From NCBI GenBank assembly GCA_012727715.1, contig JAAYGN010000031.1, forward strand, positions 1-52,418: a stretch of DNA of 52,418 bases, read 5' to 3'. Under the pieces are notes generated by a model. The model saw only the letters and a program-made list of their open reading frames with translations, searched no databases and was not told the origin of the DNA. Each line of letters opens with the position of its first letter. Positions within the stretch are counted from its first letter, which is position 1. Shown in pieces: positions 1-9,846 of the stretch. The DNA is from Desulfovibrionales bacterium (GTDB taxonomy: Bacteria > Desulfobacterota > Desulfovibrionia > Desulfovibrionales > Desulfomicrobiaceae). The translations under genes and the position numbers were made by a program.

Positions 1-5
1 ATGCT

Positions 6-587
6 GTGGCCCAAAGGGGACCAGAGCTGGTGGCCAGGACCCAAATTTTGGGTCATGTGCGTGAAATTGTACAAAGTCAGCCCCTGAGCTGGGCATTTTT
101 TTGTGTGGATCTCTCCCGTTTTTCCTTGCCGGCCATATTTTCAGCCATGACCTTGAGCCTGGTAGCCAAGGTTGAGACAATAGTGGTCCATGTGACAGGC
201 CAAATTTCAGACTATTTTTTGTTTGGTTGTGATTTGTTGTCCGTGGATCAAATCTTTACTGGTTCACCCCAAGCAATACTAAATGTTTTATCCCAAGATC
301 AAAAAGGTGTGGTCATTGATCTGGCTGGACTCAACCTTGATTTTGCACCCACTTTTTGTCCTGATCCCTTAAACTATGGAGTGGTCATGGACCTGCCCCA
401 GTCTGCCCAGGTGCAGGCCTATTTGGAAGTGACTGCTCCAGTCCAGGTGCAGGGCCGTCCTTATATCAGTTATGGTGGGCAGCCTGAAAGTGCTCCATTG
501 GTCATGGCCCAAGAATTTTTAGGCTGCTGGGTGTGGGATATTTTATCGCTTCATACCTTTCGACATATCCGTACAACTTATTCCTGA
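6..587 (+). CDS. hypothetical protein; probably the C-terminal part of an ORF that continues upstream of the window
   Basis: Open frame reaches the left edge (codon before the GTG is also open) and ends 4 bp before the EF-G start; no family recognised. Confidence 0.55.
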   Translation: MAQRGPELVARTQILGHVREIVQSQPLSWAFFCVDLSRFSLPAIFSAMTLSLVAKVETIVVHVTGQISDYFLFGCDLLSVDQIFTGSPQAILNVLSQDQKGVVIDLAGLNLDFAPTFCPDPLNYGVVMDLPQSAQVQAYLEVTAPVQVQGRPYISYGGQPESAPLVMAQEFLGCWVWDILSLHTFRHIRTTYS

Positions 588-591
588 GATT

Positions 592-2592
592 ATGAAAAAG
601 ATTGCTCCCTCCAACTTTCGTAATATTGGCATTATTGCCCATATTGATGCTGGCAAGACCACGTTAACCGAACGGCTTCTTTTTTACGCCCACAAAATTC
701 ATAAAACAGGCGAAGTCCATGATGGCAATGCAACCATGGATTTTTTAGAAGAAGAACAAAAACGGGGCATAACCATATCTTCGGCCTGTACGACCATTGA
801 TTGGGCAGGCAACCGGGTCAATATTATTGATACCCCAGGCCATGTGGATTTTAATGTGGAAGTAGAGCGCTCTTTGCGGGTCTGTGACGGTGCAGTAGTT
901 ATTTTTTGCGCCATCAATGGTGTTGAATCCCAAAGTGAAACTGTATGGCGTCAGGCTGCAAAATATCATCTTCCCAAAGTTGTTTTTATCAATAAAATTG
1001 ACCGACCAGGAGCAGACTTTGCGAGGGTCATGGAGGACATGAGTCGCTCTTTTGGGGTTATTCCCTTACCCATGACCATACCCAGCCTTGATGGGGAGGG
1101 TATTATTGATCTTGTACATGAACAAATGCTGATTTTTGACCCCCAGGATCAGGGCAGCACCATTGGTGTAGAACCCATACCCCATACTGATCTCGAAAAA
1201 AGCCAGAGCATGCGCAGGACCTGTATTGAAGCTGTAGCTGATTATGACGATGTGGTCATGGAAAAATATCTGGCTGACGAGCCGATAAGTGTCCAAGAAT
1301 TACTTTTTGCCATACGCCAAGCCACCCTAAGTGGTCAGGCAGTGCCAGTGTATTGTGGTAGTGCACTAAAAAACATGGGCGTGCAGCCCGTCATGGATGG
1401 CATTGTTTCCTTTTTACCAGCACCCCATGAATCTTTTTTTGTCCAACAGGTGAATCAGCAACTGGAGCAGGAAAAGATTAGTCCTGATCAATTGGTAGCT
1501 TTTGTGTTCAAGGTCATGTTTGAAGGGGCCCATAAGAAAAATTTTTTGCGTATCTATCAAGGGCAGATTCGTGAAAATAGTGCAGTATATAATACCCGAT
1601 CCCAGCAGTTTGAAAAAACGCACAAGCTGTATCTGCCTCACGCCAATCGTTCAGAACCATTGATCCAGGCTGTTGCTGGTGAAATTATCGTGGCCACAGG
1701 ACTTAAAGATTGTGTCACGGGTGATACTCTTTTTTCCGGCAAGGCCTCTTTACGATTGGAAAACATTGATATTTTAAAGCCTGTGCTCAGTGTGGCTCTG
1801 GTGCCAGCCAGTGCCAGTGACACAGAAAAGCTGCAATTATTATTGGAGCGTTATTGCGTGGAGGACCCGACCTTACGTGTTTTTGTGGATGAAGATACAG
1901 ACCAACTCATAGTTTCTGGCTTGGGTGAATTGCATTTGGACGTGGTCATGGAGCGCTTACGCCGAGAAAGTAACCTCAATTTTCGCTATGGTAACCCCCA
2001 GGTCATTTTTTTGGAAACCATCCAGGCTGAGGCCCAAGCTGAAGGAAGTTGTATAAAAACCATTGCTGACCAGGTGCATCGTGGTCTGGTGCGTGTGACT
2101 GTGCAAGCAACACCCCGGGGGCAGGGGAATGAAGTCCTTACAGAGTTGCCCCCAAGTGTCCAGGTAGATACAGCTATCCAGGCCATGCATGACGCGTTAC
2201 AAGCCGGAGTTCTTGATGGTTGTGTGGTGACAGATGTGCGAGCTAGGCTAGTCAGCATTGAGCCTTTTGAAGGTGGTCTTTCGGACTTGGGAGTGCGCAT
2301 GGCCACCTTGGAAGCCATGAAAACTGCCTTGGGTCATGCTTCACCCGCACGATTGGAGCCCATCATGGATTTGAAGTTACGTATGCCGGCTGAATATCTA
2401 GGTGATTGCGTGAATTTGCTGGGCACGAAAAATGCCCGCATCCTTGATGTCATCACAGATGAACATGATTCACATATTAAGGCCCAAGCTCCCATGCGTC
2501 AGCTCTTTGGATTTACCACAGAGCTTCGCTCCCGCACCAAAGGTAAAGCCTTTTATGCTCTGGTATTCAGCCATTACGGCCTGGCCGGTTAA
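592..2592 (+). CDS. fusA: elongation factor G (EF-G / EF-G-like translational GTPase)
   Basis: RNIGIIAHIDAGKTTLTERLLFY (G1), RGITI, DTPGHVDF (G3), NKIDRPGADF (G4), domain IV/V motifs (GLGELHLDV, EPIMDLKL). Confidence 0.93.
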   Translation: MKKIAPSNFRNIGIIAHIDAGKTTLTERLLFYAHKIHKTGEVHDGNATMDFLEEEQKRGITISSACTTIDWAGNRVNIIDTPGHVDFNVEVERSLRVCDGAVVIFCAINGVESQSETVWRQAAKYHLPKVVFINKIDRPGADFARVMEDMSRSFGVIPLPMTIPSLDGEGIIDLVHEQMLIFDPQDQGSTIGVEPIPHTDLEKSQSMRRTCIEAVADYDDVVMEKYLADEPISVQELLFAIRQATLSGQAVPVYCGSALKNMGVQPVMDGIVSFLPAPHESFFVQQVNQQLEQEKISPDQLVAFVFKVMFEGAHKKNFLRIYQGQIRENSAVYNTRSQQFEKTHKLYLPHANRSEPLIQAVAGEIIVATGLKDCVTGDTLFSGKASLRLENIDILKPVLSVALVPASASDTEKLQLLLERYCVEDPTLRVFVDEDTDQLIVSGLGELHLDVVMERLRRESNLNFRYGNPQVIFLETIQAEAQAEGSCIKTIADQVHRGLVRVTVQATPRGQGNEVLTELPPSVQVDTAIQAMHDALQAGVLDGCVVTDVRARLVSIEPFEGGLSDLGVRMATLEAMKTALGHASPARLEPIMDLKLRMPAEYLGDCVNLLGTKNARILDVITDEHDSHIKAQAPMRQLFGFTTELRSRTKGKAFYALVFSHYGLAG

Positions 2593-2627
2593 TATTTCAG
2601 AGCAATCAATGTATAAAGGAGGATCTC

Positions 2628-2936
2628 ATGAGCGATAAACCAGAACACTATCAGCAACTGCAAACCAAGTATCCAGCATTACTCAATGCTGCCGAAACCT
2701 TAGGCAAAACAGCACGAGAAGCAGGGCCTTTAAGTGAAAAGGAACGACAATTGGTGCAATTGGGTGCATCAGCAGCTTTGCGCTCTCAAGGTGCTGTACG
2801 CAGTCATGCTCGCCGGGCTTTGGCTGCTGGAGCTACACCAGAAGAAGTGCGCCATGCAGTGATTGTCTTGACCAGTACCATTGGTTTTCCTACGGTTGCT
2901 GCGGCTTTGGATTGGCTGGAAAAGGTCATGGACTAA
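2628..2936 (+). CDS. carboxymuconolactone decarboxylase (AhpD-like) family protein
   Basis: LGASAALRSQGAVRSHARRALAAGATPEEVRHAVIVLTSTIGFPTVAAAL; RBS aaggagg just upstream. Confidence 0.8.
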   Translation: MSDKPEHYQQLQTKYPALLNAAETLGKTAREAGPLSEKERQLVQLGASAALRSQGAVRSHARRALAAGATPEEVRHAVIVLTSTIGFPTVAAALDWLEKVMD

Positions 2937-2987
2937 TCAGTTTTTTGCTCACCTAGCCTGTATTGGCTTTTGAAAAGGAGTTTTTGC

Positions 2988-3386
2988 ATGACGTGTACTT
3001 TAACTTTTATTGCAACAGATAAGGCCCCAGCGGCAGTTGGGCCGTATTCTCAGGCTGTGCGTGCCAATGGTCTGCTCTATGTGAGTGGCCAATTGGGCAT
3101 GAATCCGCAAACCAATACCTTTGCAGGAGATAGCTTTGAAATTCAGGCCAAACAAGCCTTGGCCAACATGGGGGCTATCTTGAATGCTGCTGGTTGTGCC
3201 ATTACTGATATTGTTAGTGTAGATGTATTTATGATTGATCTTGGTAATTTCAAAATTTTTAATGGTCTTTACGATGAATTTATGGCTGGTCATCGTCCTG
3301 CGCGGGCCGCTATTGAGGTTTCAGGCCTGCCCTTGGGTGGGCTGGTAGAACTTAAATGTGTGGCTATCTGTAAGGATCCTGCATGA
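2988..3386 (+). CDS. RidA family (YjgF/UK114) reactive intermediate deaminase
   Basis: TDKAPAAVGPYSQAVRANGLLYVSGQLGMNP and RAAIEVSGLPLGGLVELKCVA; ATG at 2988 after aaaaggag. Confidence 0.92.
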   Translation: MTCTLTFIATDKAPAAVGPYSQAVRANGLLYVSGQLGMNPQTNTFAGDSFEIQAKQALANMGAILNAAGCAITDIVSVDVFMIDLGNFKIFNGLYDEFMAGHRPARAAIEVSGLPLGGLVELKCVAICKDPA

Positions 3387-4273
3387 CCCAAAAAATTTTA
3401 CGTCCAAGAGTATTTCCCTCAGCCAATGAAGACGCCAAGGCAGCCAGGCAGCATGTCAACACTCCTCAGTGTAATTCTCCTTCCTACCGCCTGGCTTTCC
3501 AGGATCAGGACTTTCTTTTACGAGAGGAATTGCGTCCGGTACGTCTCCAATTGGAACTGCTCAAGCCAGAGTTGGCCCTGCAGGAGCAGCAGATTGAATC
3601 CACTATTGTGATTTATGGCAGTGCTCGCATGCTTGATCCTGAATCAGCCAATGTACGCCTGGAAAAAATTCTGGAGGCATTAAAAAAAGATCCTGAAGAT
3701 ACTTTTTTGCAGCAAGAATTAGTCCGGGCCCGCACCATGGTCAGTAATAGCCGATATTATAACGAGTCCCGTAAACTTGGCCGGCTTATTTCTGAAAATA
3801 CAGATGCATACAAATACGTGGTCATGACCGGTGGAGGCTTTGGCATCATGGGTGCAGCCAATCATGGAGCCCATGATGTGGGAGCTAAAAGTATTGGTAT
3901 GAACATTGTGCTGCCCTTTGAACAGGAGCCCAACCCGTATATCACTCCAGAATTGAGCTTTCAATTTCACTATTTTGCCATCCGCAAGATGCACCTTTTA
4001 ATGCGCGCCAAGGCCGTAGTGGCTTTTCCCGGTGGATTTGGAACCTTGGATGAGCTTTTTGAAGTTTTGACCCTGATTCAGACCCGTAAGGTACGCCCCA
4101 TTCCTGTTCTGCTGTTTGGACGTCGTTTTTGGCAGCGAGTCATCAATTTTGATGTTCTGGTAGAGGAGGGCACCATTAACCCTGAGGACGTAAATATTTT
4201 TCAATATGTAAGCACTGCTGAGCAGGCCTGGGAAATTATTGCGGCCAGCAACAATATTGAAGTTCATCCTTAG
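3383..4273 (+). CDS. LOG family protein (TIGR00730-type Rossmann fold, lysine-decarboxylase-like)
   Basis: VIYGSAR, MTGGGFGIMGAANHGA, AFPGGFGTLDELFEVLTLIQT; overlaps ridA stop by 4 bp. Confidence 0.88.
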   Translation: MTQKILRPRVFPSANEDAKAARQHVNTPQCNSPSYRLAFQDQDFLLREELRPVRLQLELLKPELALQEQQIESTIVIYGSARMLDPESANVRLEKILEALKKDPEDTFLQQELVRARTMVSNSRYYNESRKLGRLISENTDAYKYVVMTGGGFGIMGAANHGAHDVGAKSIGMNIVLPFEQEPNPYITPELSFQFHYFAIRKMHLLMRAKAVVAFPGGFGTLDELFEVLTLIQTRKVRPIPVLLFGRRFWQRVINFDVLVEEGTINPEDVNIFQYVSTAEQAWEIIAASNNIEVHP

Positions 4274-4316
4274 TTGTAGTTTGGAAAAGATAGAGTGGAC
4301 AGAGACAGATCCCTTG

Positions 4317-4378
4317 CCCACCAAGGCAAACGGGTAGTTTTCGAGCATTGAACGACCCGTTTATCCTGGTGGGTTTTT
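4317..4378 (+). terminator. rho-independent terminator after the LOG-family gene
   Basis: cccaccaaggcaaacgggt (4317-4335) pairs imperfectly with acccgtttatcctggtggg (4355-4373), followed by ttttt. Confidence 0.75.
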
Positions 4379-4412
4379 GCATAATTCTGCACGTAAATAA
4401 ACCAGATATGCT

Positions 4413-4865
4413 TTATGGTCTTGTGTCTCCAGTCATGGGATCCACAACCAGCTTGATCTTTTGTCTGTCCTTGCGCAGTTTAACTTCCCAAAATCCATCA
4501 TCAAATTCAACTTCTGTTATGGTTCCCTGACCACGAGCTTCAATGGATTGAATGATTATTGAGAGTGCCAGGGAGTTTGCCGGTGGTGTTTCCTCAAAAT
4601 GGGTTGGTCTGCGACGCTGTTCCTGGCCGGTTTCAGGGTTAAGGTACAGCTTCAGACATCCTTGCTCCTGGCAGACCTTGATCTCCCATAAACCGTCGTC
4701 AAATTCAGCCTCTGAGATGCTGCCCAGTTTTTGGTCTTCCACCCCCTTTATAATGCTTGAAAGTGGCTTGCTCGTGGGTGACGGCAGTTCTCCTGCAATT
4801 GCGGTGGCTAACCAGGCACCTACTAAACCAGCCATAAAAAAGATGACCATATTTCTGCCTTGCAT
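4413..4865 (-). CDS. exported protein with two PepSY-like repeats
   Basis: MQGRNMVIFFMAGLVGAWLATAIAG signal/TM; two copies of IxxIExxGxGxIxExEFDDGxWEVK; RBS ggagg before ATG at 4865. Confidence 0.75.
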   Translation of the reverse strand: MQGRNMVIFFMAGLVGAWLATAIAGELPSPTSKPLSSIIKGVEDQKLGSISEAEFDDGLWEIKVCQEQGCLKLYLNPETGQEQRRRPTHFEETPPANSLALSIIIQSIEARGQGTITEVEFDDGFWEVKLRKDRQKIKLVVDPMTGDTRP

Positions 4866-4988
4866 GGTATGCCTCCTTGATGAAAAGTATCGTATCTTTT
4901 TATTTGTTGAATACCAAGGCCATGTTGAACATCCTGGACACAAAATAATGGGGAGCACTTCAAGCTAAGAAAATAAGCAAGGCAGTAC

Positions 4989-5615
4989 TCACAATTTATC
5001 CTGGTGATCCACAATAGCCTGATGGATATCCGCAATAATTTGTGCTGATAACCGGCTCATAACCAGACTCATGGATTCAGCCACGGAGCCAGGATTTTTT
5101 TTGGCACAGGGTTCTGATGCTTTGAACTGGCGTTGAAAAATGACCAGATCTGGGATGTGGCGTACCCGTGCATTCAACAGGGTAATGGTCAGTTCTGCTG
5201 TGGCCAGCCAGCCATCTTCCTCGTCTAACTCCATCCATTCCTCAACCATCCCTTCAACAATATACATGGATGGTACGGATGAGCCTGGACCATTGACAGC
5301 TAAAAAAAGTTTACTGGCAATCATATCTCGTCGCAAATAATCCTGTACCAACACTGGGGGTGTAGCCCGCCAACGGTGATAGGCATATTCCTGACGTCCA
5401 AAAGCTAAGTCGCGGTAAATCATTTTCGGAGTACCAAATTCCGGGGCCACATCAAAACGATTTAAGGTGATGGACACAGGAAGTGGAGCACCAGAAAATT
5501 CAGGGCTATCATATTCCAGGGTATAATAGCGAGTATCAGGAATATGCACACGTGAGGACGTGCATCCGGTTAAAAACAACAATACAAAACAAAGTCCGAT
5601 AGGGTAACGCAACAT
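4989..5615 (-). CDS. PqiC/ABC-type transport auxiliary lipoprotein, last gene of the Mla-type operon
   Basis: Lipobox LFLTGCTSS, YYTLEYDSP, position directly downstream of the MCE gene. Confidence 0.75.
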   Translation of the reverse strand: MLRYPIGLCFVLLFLTGCTSSRVHIPDTRYYTLEYDSPEFSGAPLPVSITLNRFDVAPEFGTPKMIYRDLAFGRQEYAYHRWRATPPVLVQDYLRRDMIASKLFLAVNGPGSSVPSMYIVEGMVEEWMELDEEDGWLATAELTITLLNARVRHIPDLVIFQRQFKASEPCAKKNPGSVAESMSLVMSRLSAQIIADIHQAIVDHQDKL

Positions 5616-5625
5616 TAAAGTTCTC

Positions 5626-6639
5626 CTATTCTTCCACTATTCTGGGCTTTGGAGGCTTGGAAAAAATCAATTGCGATGGTTGATTTTCCACGTTGGAGAT
5701 AAGGCTGTTTAGGCTGGCTGAAGTTTGCTCCAAATTTTCAGCGGTCATGGTCAGTCGTTCTTGTAAGTTTTTGATAGACCATTGCATTTGCAGCATGGTT
5801 GCTTCTCCTTGAGCCACAAATCCTTCGGTTTTGGTCATCGTGTTGGCCAAAGAAATCATGGCTGTATCCACATGAGGACGATTCGTGGCCAGCATGGTTT
5901 GAAATTCCTTTAAAATCTCATCAATGGTGGTCAATTGGGAAGTAGCTCCTTCCATGAGTTGGCGTGAAGCCCGAATAGATTGGTCCATGTTTTGAGCCAT
6001 GGCCTGTAATTGTTTGGGCCCTAGGGCTTCATTGATATTGGCCAAAAGTTGGCGAATATCCCTGGAAATTTCCCCAAGCTCTGTTTCAGCTATGGTTGTG
6101 TGCAAAGTGGTAACGGCAGCCATGGCTTCATCTGAAATACCCTTAAAATCAACAGATTGAATTTTAGCAGTGATTTCATCAACTTCTCTAAAAAATTTTC
6201 GAATTACGGATGGTCTGGAGGCAATGACCGGATGCTCTGGTGTAAAACTTAAGGCTGGAGAAAAATCTTTGCTTTGGGGATCAAGCTTATCGATTTCCAC
6301 AAACATAGCTCCAGTAATGCCCACATTGGAGAGAAAGGCCACGCCATTTTCAAAGCGTGTGGCATCTGTAGTTTCTTTATCCTCAATCATGATAGTTACT
6401 TCAATCAAATGAAAATCCGGGGCAATGCCAATGGATTTAACCCGCCCCACTGGAACTCCACGATATTTAACCGGAGAATCAACTCCCAGGCCTTGTACAG
6501 ATTCATCAAAATAAGTCACAAAAATTTGTCCTCGGCGCAAGAATGAACTCATACCCAGCCAGATAACGGCCAGAGTGGCCAAAGCCAGACCAGCCGTCAT
6601 AAACAAACCCACTGAAAAGTTTACACGCGCAGAGGCCAT
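5626..6639 (-). CDS. MlaD/MCE family lipid-transport protein
   Basis: N-terminal TM, VTYFDESVQGLGVDSPVKYRGVPVGRVKSIGI (MCE domain), long helical tail; ATG at 6639. Confidence 0.9.
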   Translation of the reverse strand: MASARVNFSVGLFMTAGLALATLAVIWLGMSSFLRRGQIFVTYFDESVQGLGVDSPVKYRGVPVGRVKSIGIAPDFHLIEVTIMIEDKETTDATRFENGVAFLSNVGITGAMFVEIDKLDPQSKDFSPALSFTPEHPVIASRPSVIRKFFREVDEITAKIQSVDFKGISDEAMAAVTTLHTTIAETELGEISRDIRQLLANINEALGPKQLQAMAQNMDQSIRASRQLMEGATSQLTTIDEILKEFQTMLATNRPHVDTAMISLANTMTKTEGFVAQGEATMLQMQWSIKNLQERLTMTAENLEQTSASLNSLISNVENQPSQLIFSKPPKPRIVEE

Positions 6640-6649
6640 GTGATCTCCG

Positions 6650-7405
6650 TTATCCTTGACGATTAAAAAATTGGCGCACAAAGGGATGATCGCTCGTATC
6701 TCGTAAAATCCGAGGATCGCCGTCAGCAATGATGGCCTTGGTATTTTTGTCCAACATTATAATACGTGTGGCAATGGCAAAAATAGATGCCAATTCATGG
6801 CTCACAATAACAAAGGTGGTACCCAAGGTACGATTTAATCGTAAAATTAACTCATCCAATTCTGCAGAACTAACGGGGTCAAGGCCAGCTGAAGGTTCAT
6901 CCAAAAACAGGATCTCTGGATTGAGGGCCAGGGCCCTGGCAATGGCAGCCCTTTTTTTCATGCCTCCCGAGAGCTCTTCAGGTAAATGATGTTCAAAGCC
7001 TTCCAGACCCACTTGTTGCAGTTTAAGCCGCACCAAATCGTCAATGGCAGCTTGAGGAAGCAAGGTGTATTCGGCAATGGGCAGAGCGATATTTTCTCCT
7101 AAGGTCATGGATGAAAAAAGGGCCCCAGCCTGGTACATGACTCCAATACGATGTAAAATGTGTCGATATTCTGTGTCATCCTCAGGGTTAAGGGCAAGTC
7201 CAGCAATGGTAATGGTACCGGCCATGGGTTTATACAGACCAATTAAATGCTTGAGCAAGGTTGATTTACCACAGCCACTGCCACCCAAAATAACAAAGAT
7301 TTCACCTGGATGAATGTCGAAATTCAAACCTTGAAGAATAACGCGCTGGCCAAAACCCATGGTCAGGTCACGCACACAGATAATGGGTGTACTCATGGTC
7401 GCCAA
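6650..7405 (-). CDS. MlaF-type ABC transporter ATP-binding protein
   Basis: GGSGCGKSTLLKH Walker A, LSGGMKKRAAIARALALNPEILFLDEPSAGLDP. Confidence 0.94.
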   Translation of the reverse strand: MATMSTPIICVRDLTMGFGQRVILQGLNFDIHPGEIFVILGGSGCGKSTLLKHLIGLYKPMAGTITIAGLALNPEDDTEYRHILHRIGVMYQAGALFSSMTLGENIALPIAEYTLLPQAAIDDLVRLKLQQVGLEGFEHHLPEELSGGMKKRAAIARALALNPEILFLDEPSAGLDPVSSAELDELILRLNRTLGTTFVIVSHELASIFAIATRIIMLDKNTKAIIADGDPRILRDTSDHPFVRQFFNRQG

Positions 7406-8517
7406 TACCTTAAGATTATGGCCAAAATAGAATCCACGAGAATGACCATAAAAATACCGTTTACCACTGCTGAAGTAGTGGCCTGACCCACAGAAGCTGC
7501 TCCTCCGCGCACCTGATATCCTTTAAAGCAGCCAATAACAGAAATAAGAACTGCGAAAATAGCACTTTTAAAAAGACCCCAATTAATATCAAAAATGGTC
7601 AGGGTATTCATGGTTTGCGTCATGTAGGCTGTAGGGGTCAGGCTCAAGGTACCTACCCCAATTAAAAGACCGCCAGCAATGGCAAACAAATTGGAATACA
7701 AAGCCAATAAAGGGACCACCAGCACTGAGGCAATCACCTTGGGAACCACTAAAAACAACGTTGGCCGAAAGCCCATGGTCACCAGAGCATCCACTTCTTC
7801 GGAAACCTTCATGGTGCCTATTTCAGCCGCAAAAGCTGAACCCGAGCGACCAGCCACAATAATAGCGGTCATAATGGGCCCAAGTTCTCTGACCATGGCC
7901 AAGGCGACCAGGGAAGCGACATAAATATTGGCTCCAAATTGTTGCAATTGTACGGCAGACATAAAAGCCATGATCAAACCCAGTAAAAAACTGATCAACC
8001 CCACAATAGGCAGAGCATCCACACCTACCCGTTTCATGTAGTCAATGGTCGTTTTAACACGGAGCTGCCCAGGATGACGTAAAAGAGTAACAAGAGCCAG
8101 GGTCACTTCACCCACAAAGGAAACATGTTTGTTGGCCTGGTCCAGTACCTTTATGGTTTTCTTGCCAAAACGTGTTATTAGCCCTGGAGCAGGGGGCTTG
8201 CTTGGGCCTGAACTGGGTAGAGTATCCAGGTGAAGAAAATCCAAGAGTTCTTGCACATGCTTGGGCACTGCTTCTAATTGCAGGGTAACTCCCTGGTTTT
8301 CAGTCAGACGCATGAGATGAACAATAACCAAGGCACCACAATCATCCATATGCGTCACCGCATGAACATCTACTCGAAGCAATGGTGGGAGAGGAGAAGG
8401 GAGCGTATCCAAGGCTTTCAAAATATCTGCAATAGTACGCAGATCAAGACTCCCGGCCAAATGAATGGTCAAGCTGTGCAAGTCCTGGGTGATCGTGAGT
8501 GCGGTATTGGTCTTCAT
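7393..8517 (-). CDS. STAS-domain-containing MlaE-family ABC transporter permease
   Basis: N-terminal STAS-like region (LHSLTIHLAGSLDLRTIADILKALD...DDCGALVIVHL) followed by MlaE core (VGVDALPIVGLISFLLGLIMAFMSAVQLQQFG, ELGPIMTAIIVAGRSGSAFAAEIGTMKVSEEVDAL). Confidence 0.92.
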   Translation of the reverse strand: MKTNTALTITQDLHSLTIHLAGSLDLRTIADILKALDTLPSPLPPLLRVDVHAVTHMDDCGALVIVHLMRLTENQGVTLQLEAVPKHVQELLDFLHLDTLPSSGPSKPPAPGLITRFGKKTIKVLDQANKHVSFVGEVTLALVTLLRHPGQLRVKTTIDYMKRVGVDALPIVGLISFLLGLIMAFMSAVQLQQFGANIYVASLVALAMVRELGPIMTAIIVAGRSGSAFAAEIGTMKVSEEVDALVTMGFRPTLFLVVPKVIASVLVVPLLALYSNLFAIAGGLLIGVGTLSLTPTAYMTQTMNTLTIFDINWGLFKSAIFAVLISVIGCFKGYQVRGGAASVGQATTSAVVNGIFMVILVDSILAIILRYWRP

Positions 8518-8617
8518 AAATTTTCTCAGGTTAAAGCGCAGGCTTCTGCATAGCTCAGGCCTGTCTACACGTCCAGAACCTCCCTTCAGGCGTATTTATT
8601 TGGTGGCAATGCTTTTC

Positions 8618-8646
8618 TTGAATCCTGTGCTCAAGTATGATAATTT
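8618..8646 (+). promoter_or_regulatory. possible sigma-70-type promoter (TTGAAT-N17-TAATTT, extended TGn)
   Basis: Hexamers with 17-bp spacing about 46 bp upstream of the 8692 ATG. Confidence 0.35.
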
Positions 8647-8691
8647 GCCAGCATAGTTTTTTATAACTCCCAAACGCATAGGAAGAACAAT

Positions 8692-9828
8692 ATGCATATA
8701 CGTATTTTCCTTATTACCCTTCTACTTGGCTTACCTACATGGGCTCAGGCAACTTCTGAAATTCCTGAATCTTTATATTCTGACCTGGAGTATGTGCTCT
8801 CCATGCCATCTTGTACCACAGCCCCAGAGCAAGAAAAACTCTCTGCTCTAGTGCATTTTGTGGCTTCTACTCCATCAGAAACCAGTTTGGACATGCACAA
8901 CCGAGACAAAGCCACAGGCGGATTTCATTCCTTTACTCTACAGGGTGATTTGGAACGAGTCTTGGATTATGCCTACAATCCGGATATCCCTGTATATGTG
9001 ACCATGCCTTCCTCGGTACGCGAACAAGAATGGCTGACCAGCAATGTGGAGCAAGACTTACTTCGACTTCGCCAGGGGTTAACCAGCCCAGAGATCGTCA
9101 TGGTCCGTGGCTCTGAGCGTGAAATCATTACTCCTGATGCCAATACCGGTGGATATTATACCTACAAGCAGGACCGGGCCATACTTGCCTTTCAAGGTCC
9201 AACGGGACCTGTGCTTATTTCTGTGGGCTGTCAGCCAGAACCATCGGATGTTGGGCGCAAGGGTGTTGTTGTGGGTGATGATGCCAATTGGAATTATCTG
9301 TATTCCGATGAAACAGGATTGACCAAGACAGGCTTGGGCTGGGTAGATTCGTACATGTATAATGCCCATTCCATTCTTGTTTTTGTGGCTGATACCTCTG
9401 CCAATGTGGTTCGGGCCGGCTCTTTTAAATGGCTTAATGCAGGCTGGGCTGGGATGAATATGGTAAAATCCAACCATATTATTAACGGCATTAAGCGTTT
9501 CTCCACAGATTTTATTACCGTCTTAGAATCGCCGCATTTACCTGAGGCCGAAGCATTGGCGGACATGTATCGCCATTTTAAAACAGATAGTCTGGAGAAT
9601 CTGCGGGAGAAGGTTGCTCCCTATTTTACCGCTTTGGACCAATCTGGAGATCCTGCGACCAAAACTTCACCTTTTAAAAAATTGCTTGCTTCTGGTGAAT
9701 ACCTGGCCAGCATGAGCCGGGCAGAACTGGTTAAGGTCCTGGTCCAGGAGTATGTCAAAAAGCATGTGGGACGTGAATATTGGATTCAGGTGGCCCAAGT
9801 TTCTGATCCAGGTTCAGTACAGCCTTAA
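8692..9828 (+). CDS. secreted protein of unknown function
   Basis: Sec signal peptide MHIRIFLITLLLGLPTWAQA; 378 aa intact ORF; no recognised domain. Confidence 0.75.
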   Translation: MHIRIFLITLLLGLPTWAQATSEIPESLYSDLEYVLSMPSCTTAPEQEKLSALVHFVASTPSETSLDMHNRDKATGGFHSFTLQGDLERVLDYAYNPDIPVYVTMPSSVREQEWLTSNVEQDLLRLRQGLTSPEIVMVRGSEREIITPDANTGGYYTYKQDRAILAFQGPTGPVLISVGCQPEPSDVGRKGVVVGDDANWNYLYSDETGLTKTGLGWVDSYMYNAHSILVFVADTSANVVRAGSFKWLNAGWAGMNMVKSNHIINGIKRFSTDFITVLESPHLPEAEALADMYRHFKTDSLENLREKVAPYFTALDQSGDPATKTSPFKKLLASGEYLASMSRAELVKVLVQEYVKKHVGREYWIQVAQVSDPGSVQP

Positions 9829-9846
9829 AAAAATGACTGCTGTGCG

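Noticed and set aside
699-2318. Several 60-110 aa minus-strand ORFs antisense to the EF-G gene
   Set aside because: Shadow ORFs of a strongly conserved coding frame; low-complexity translations with no family features
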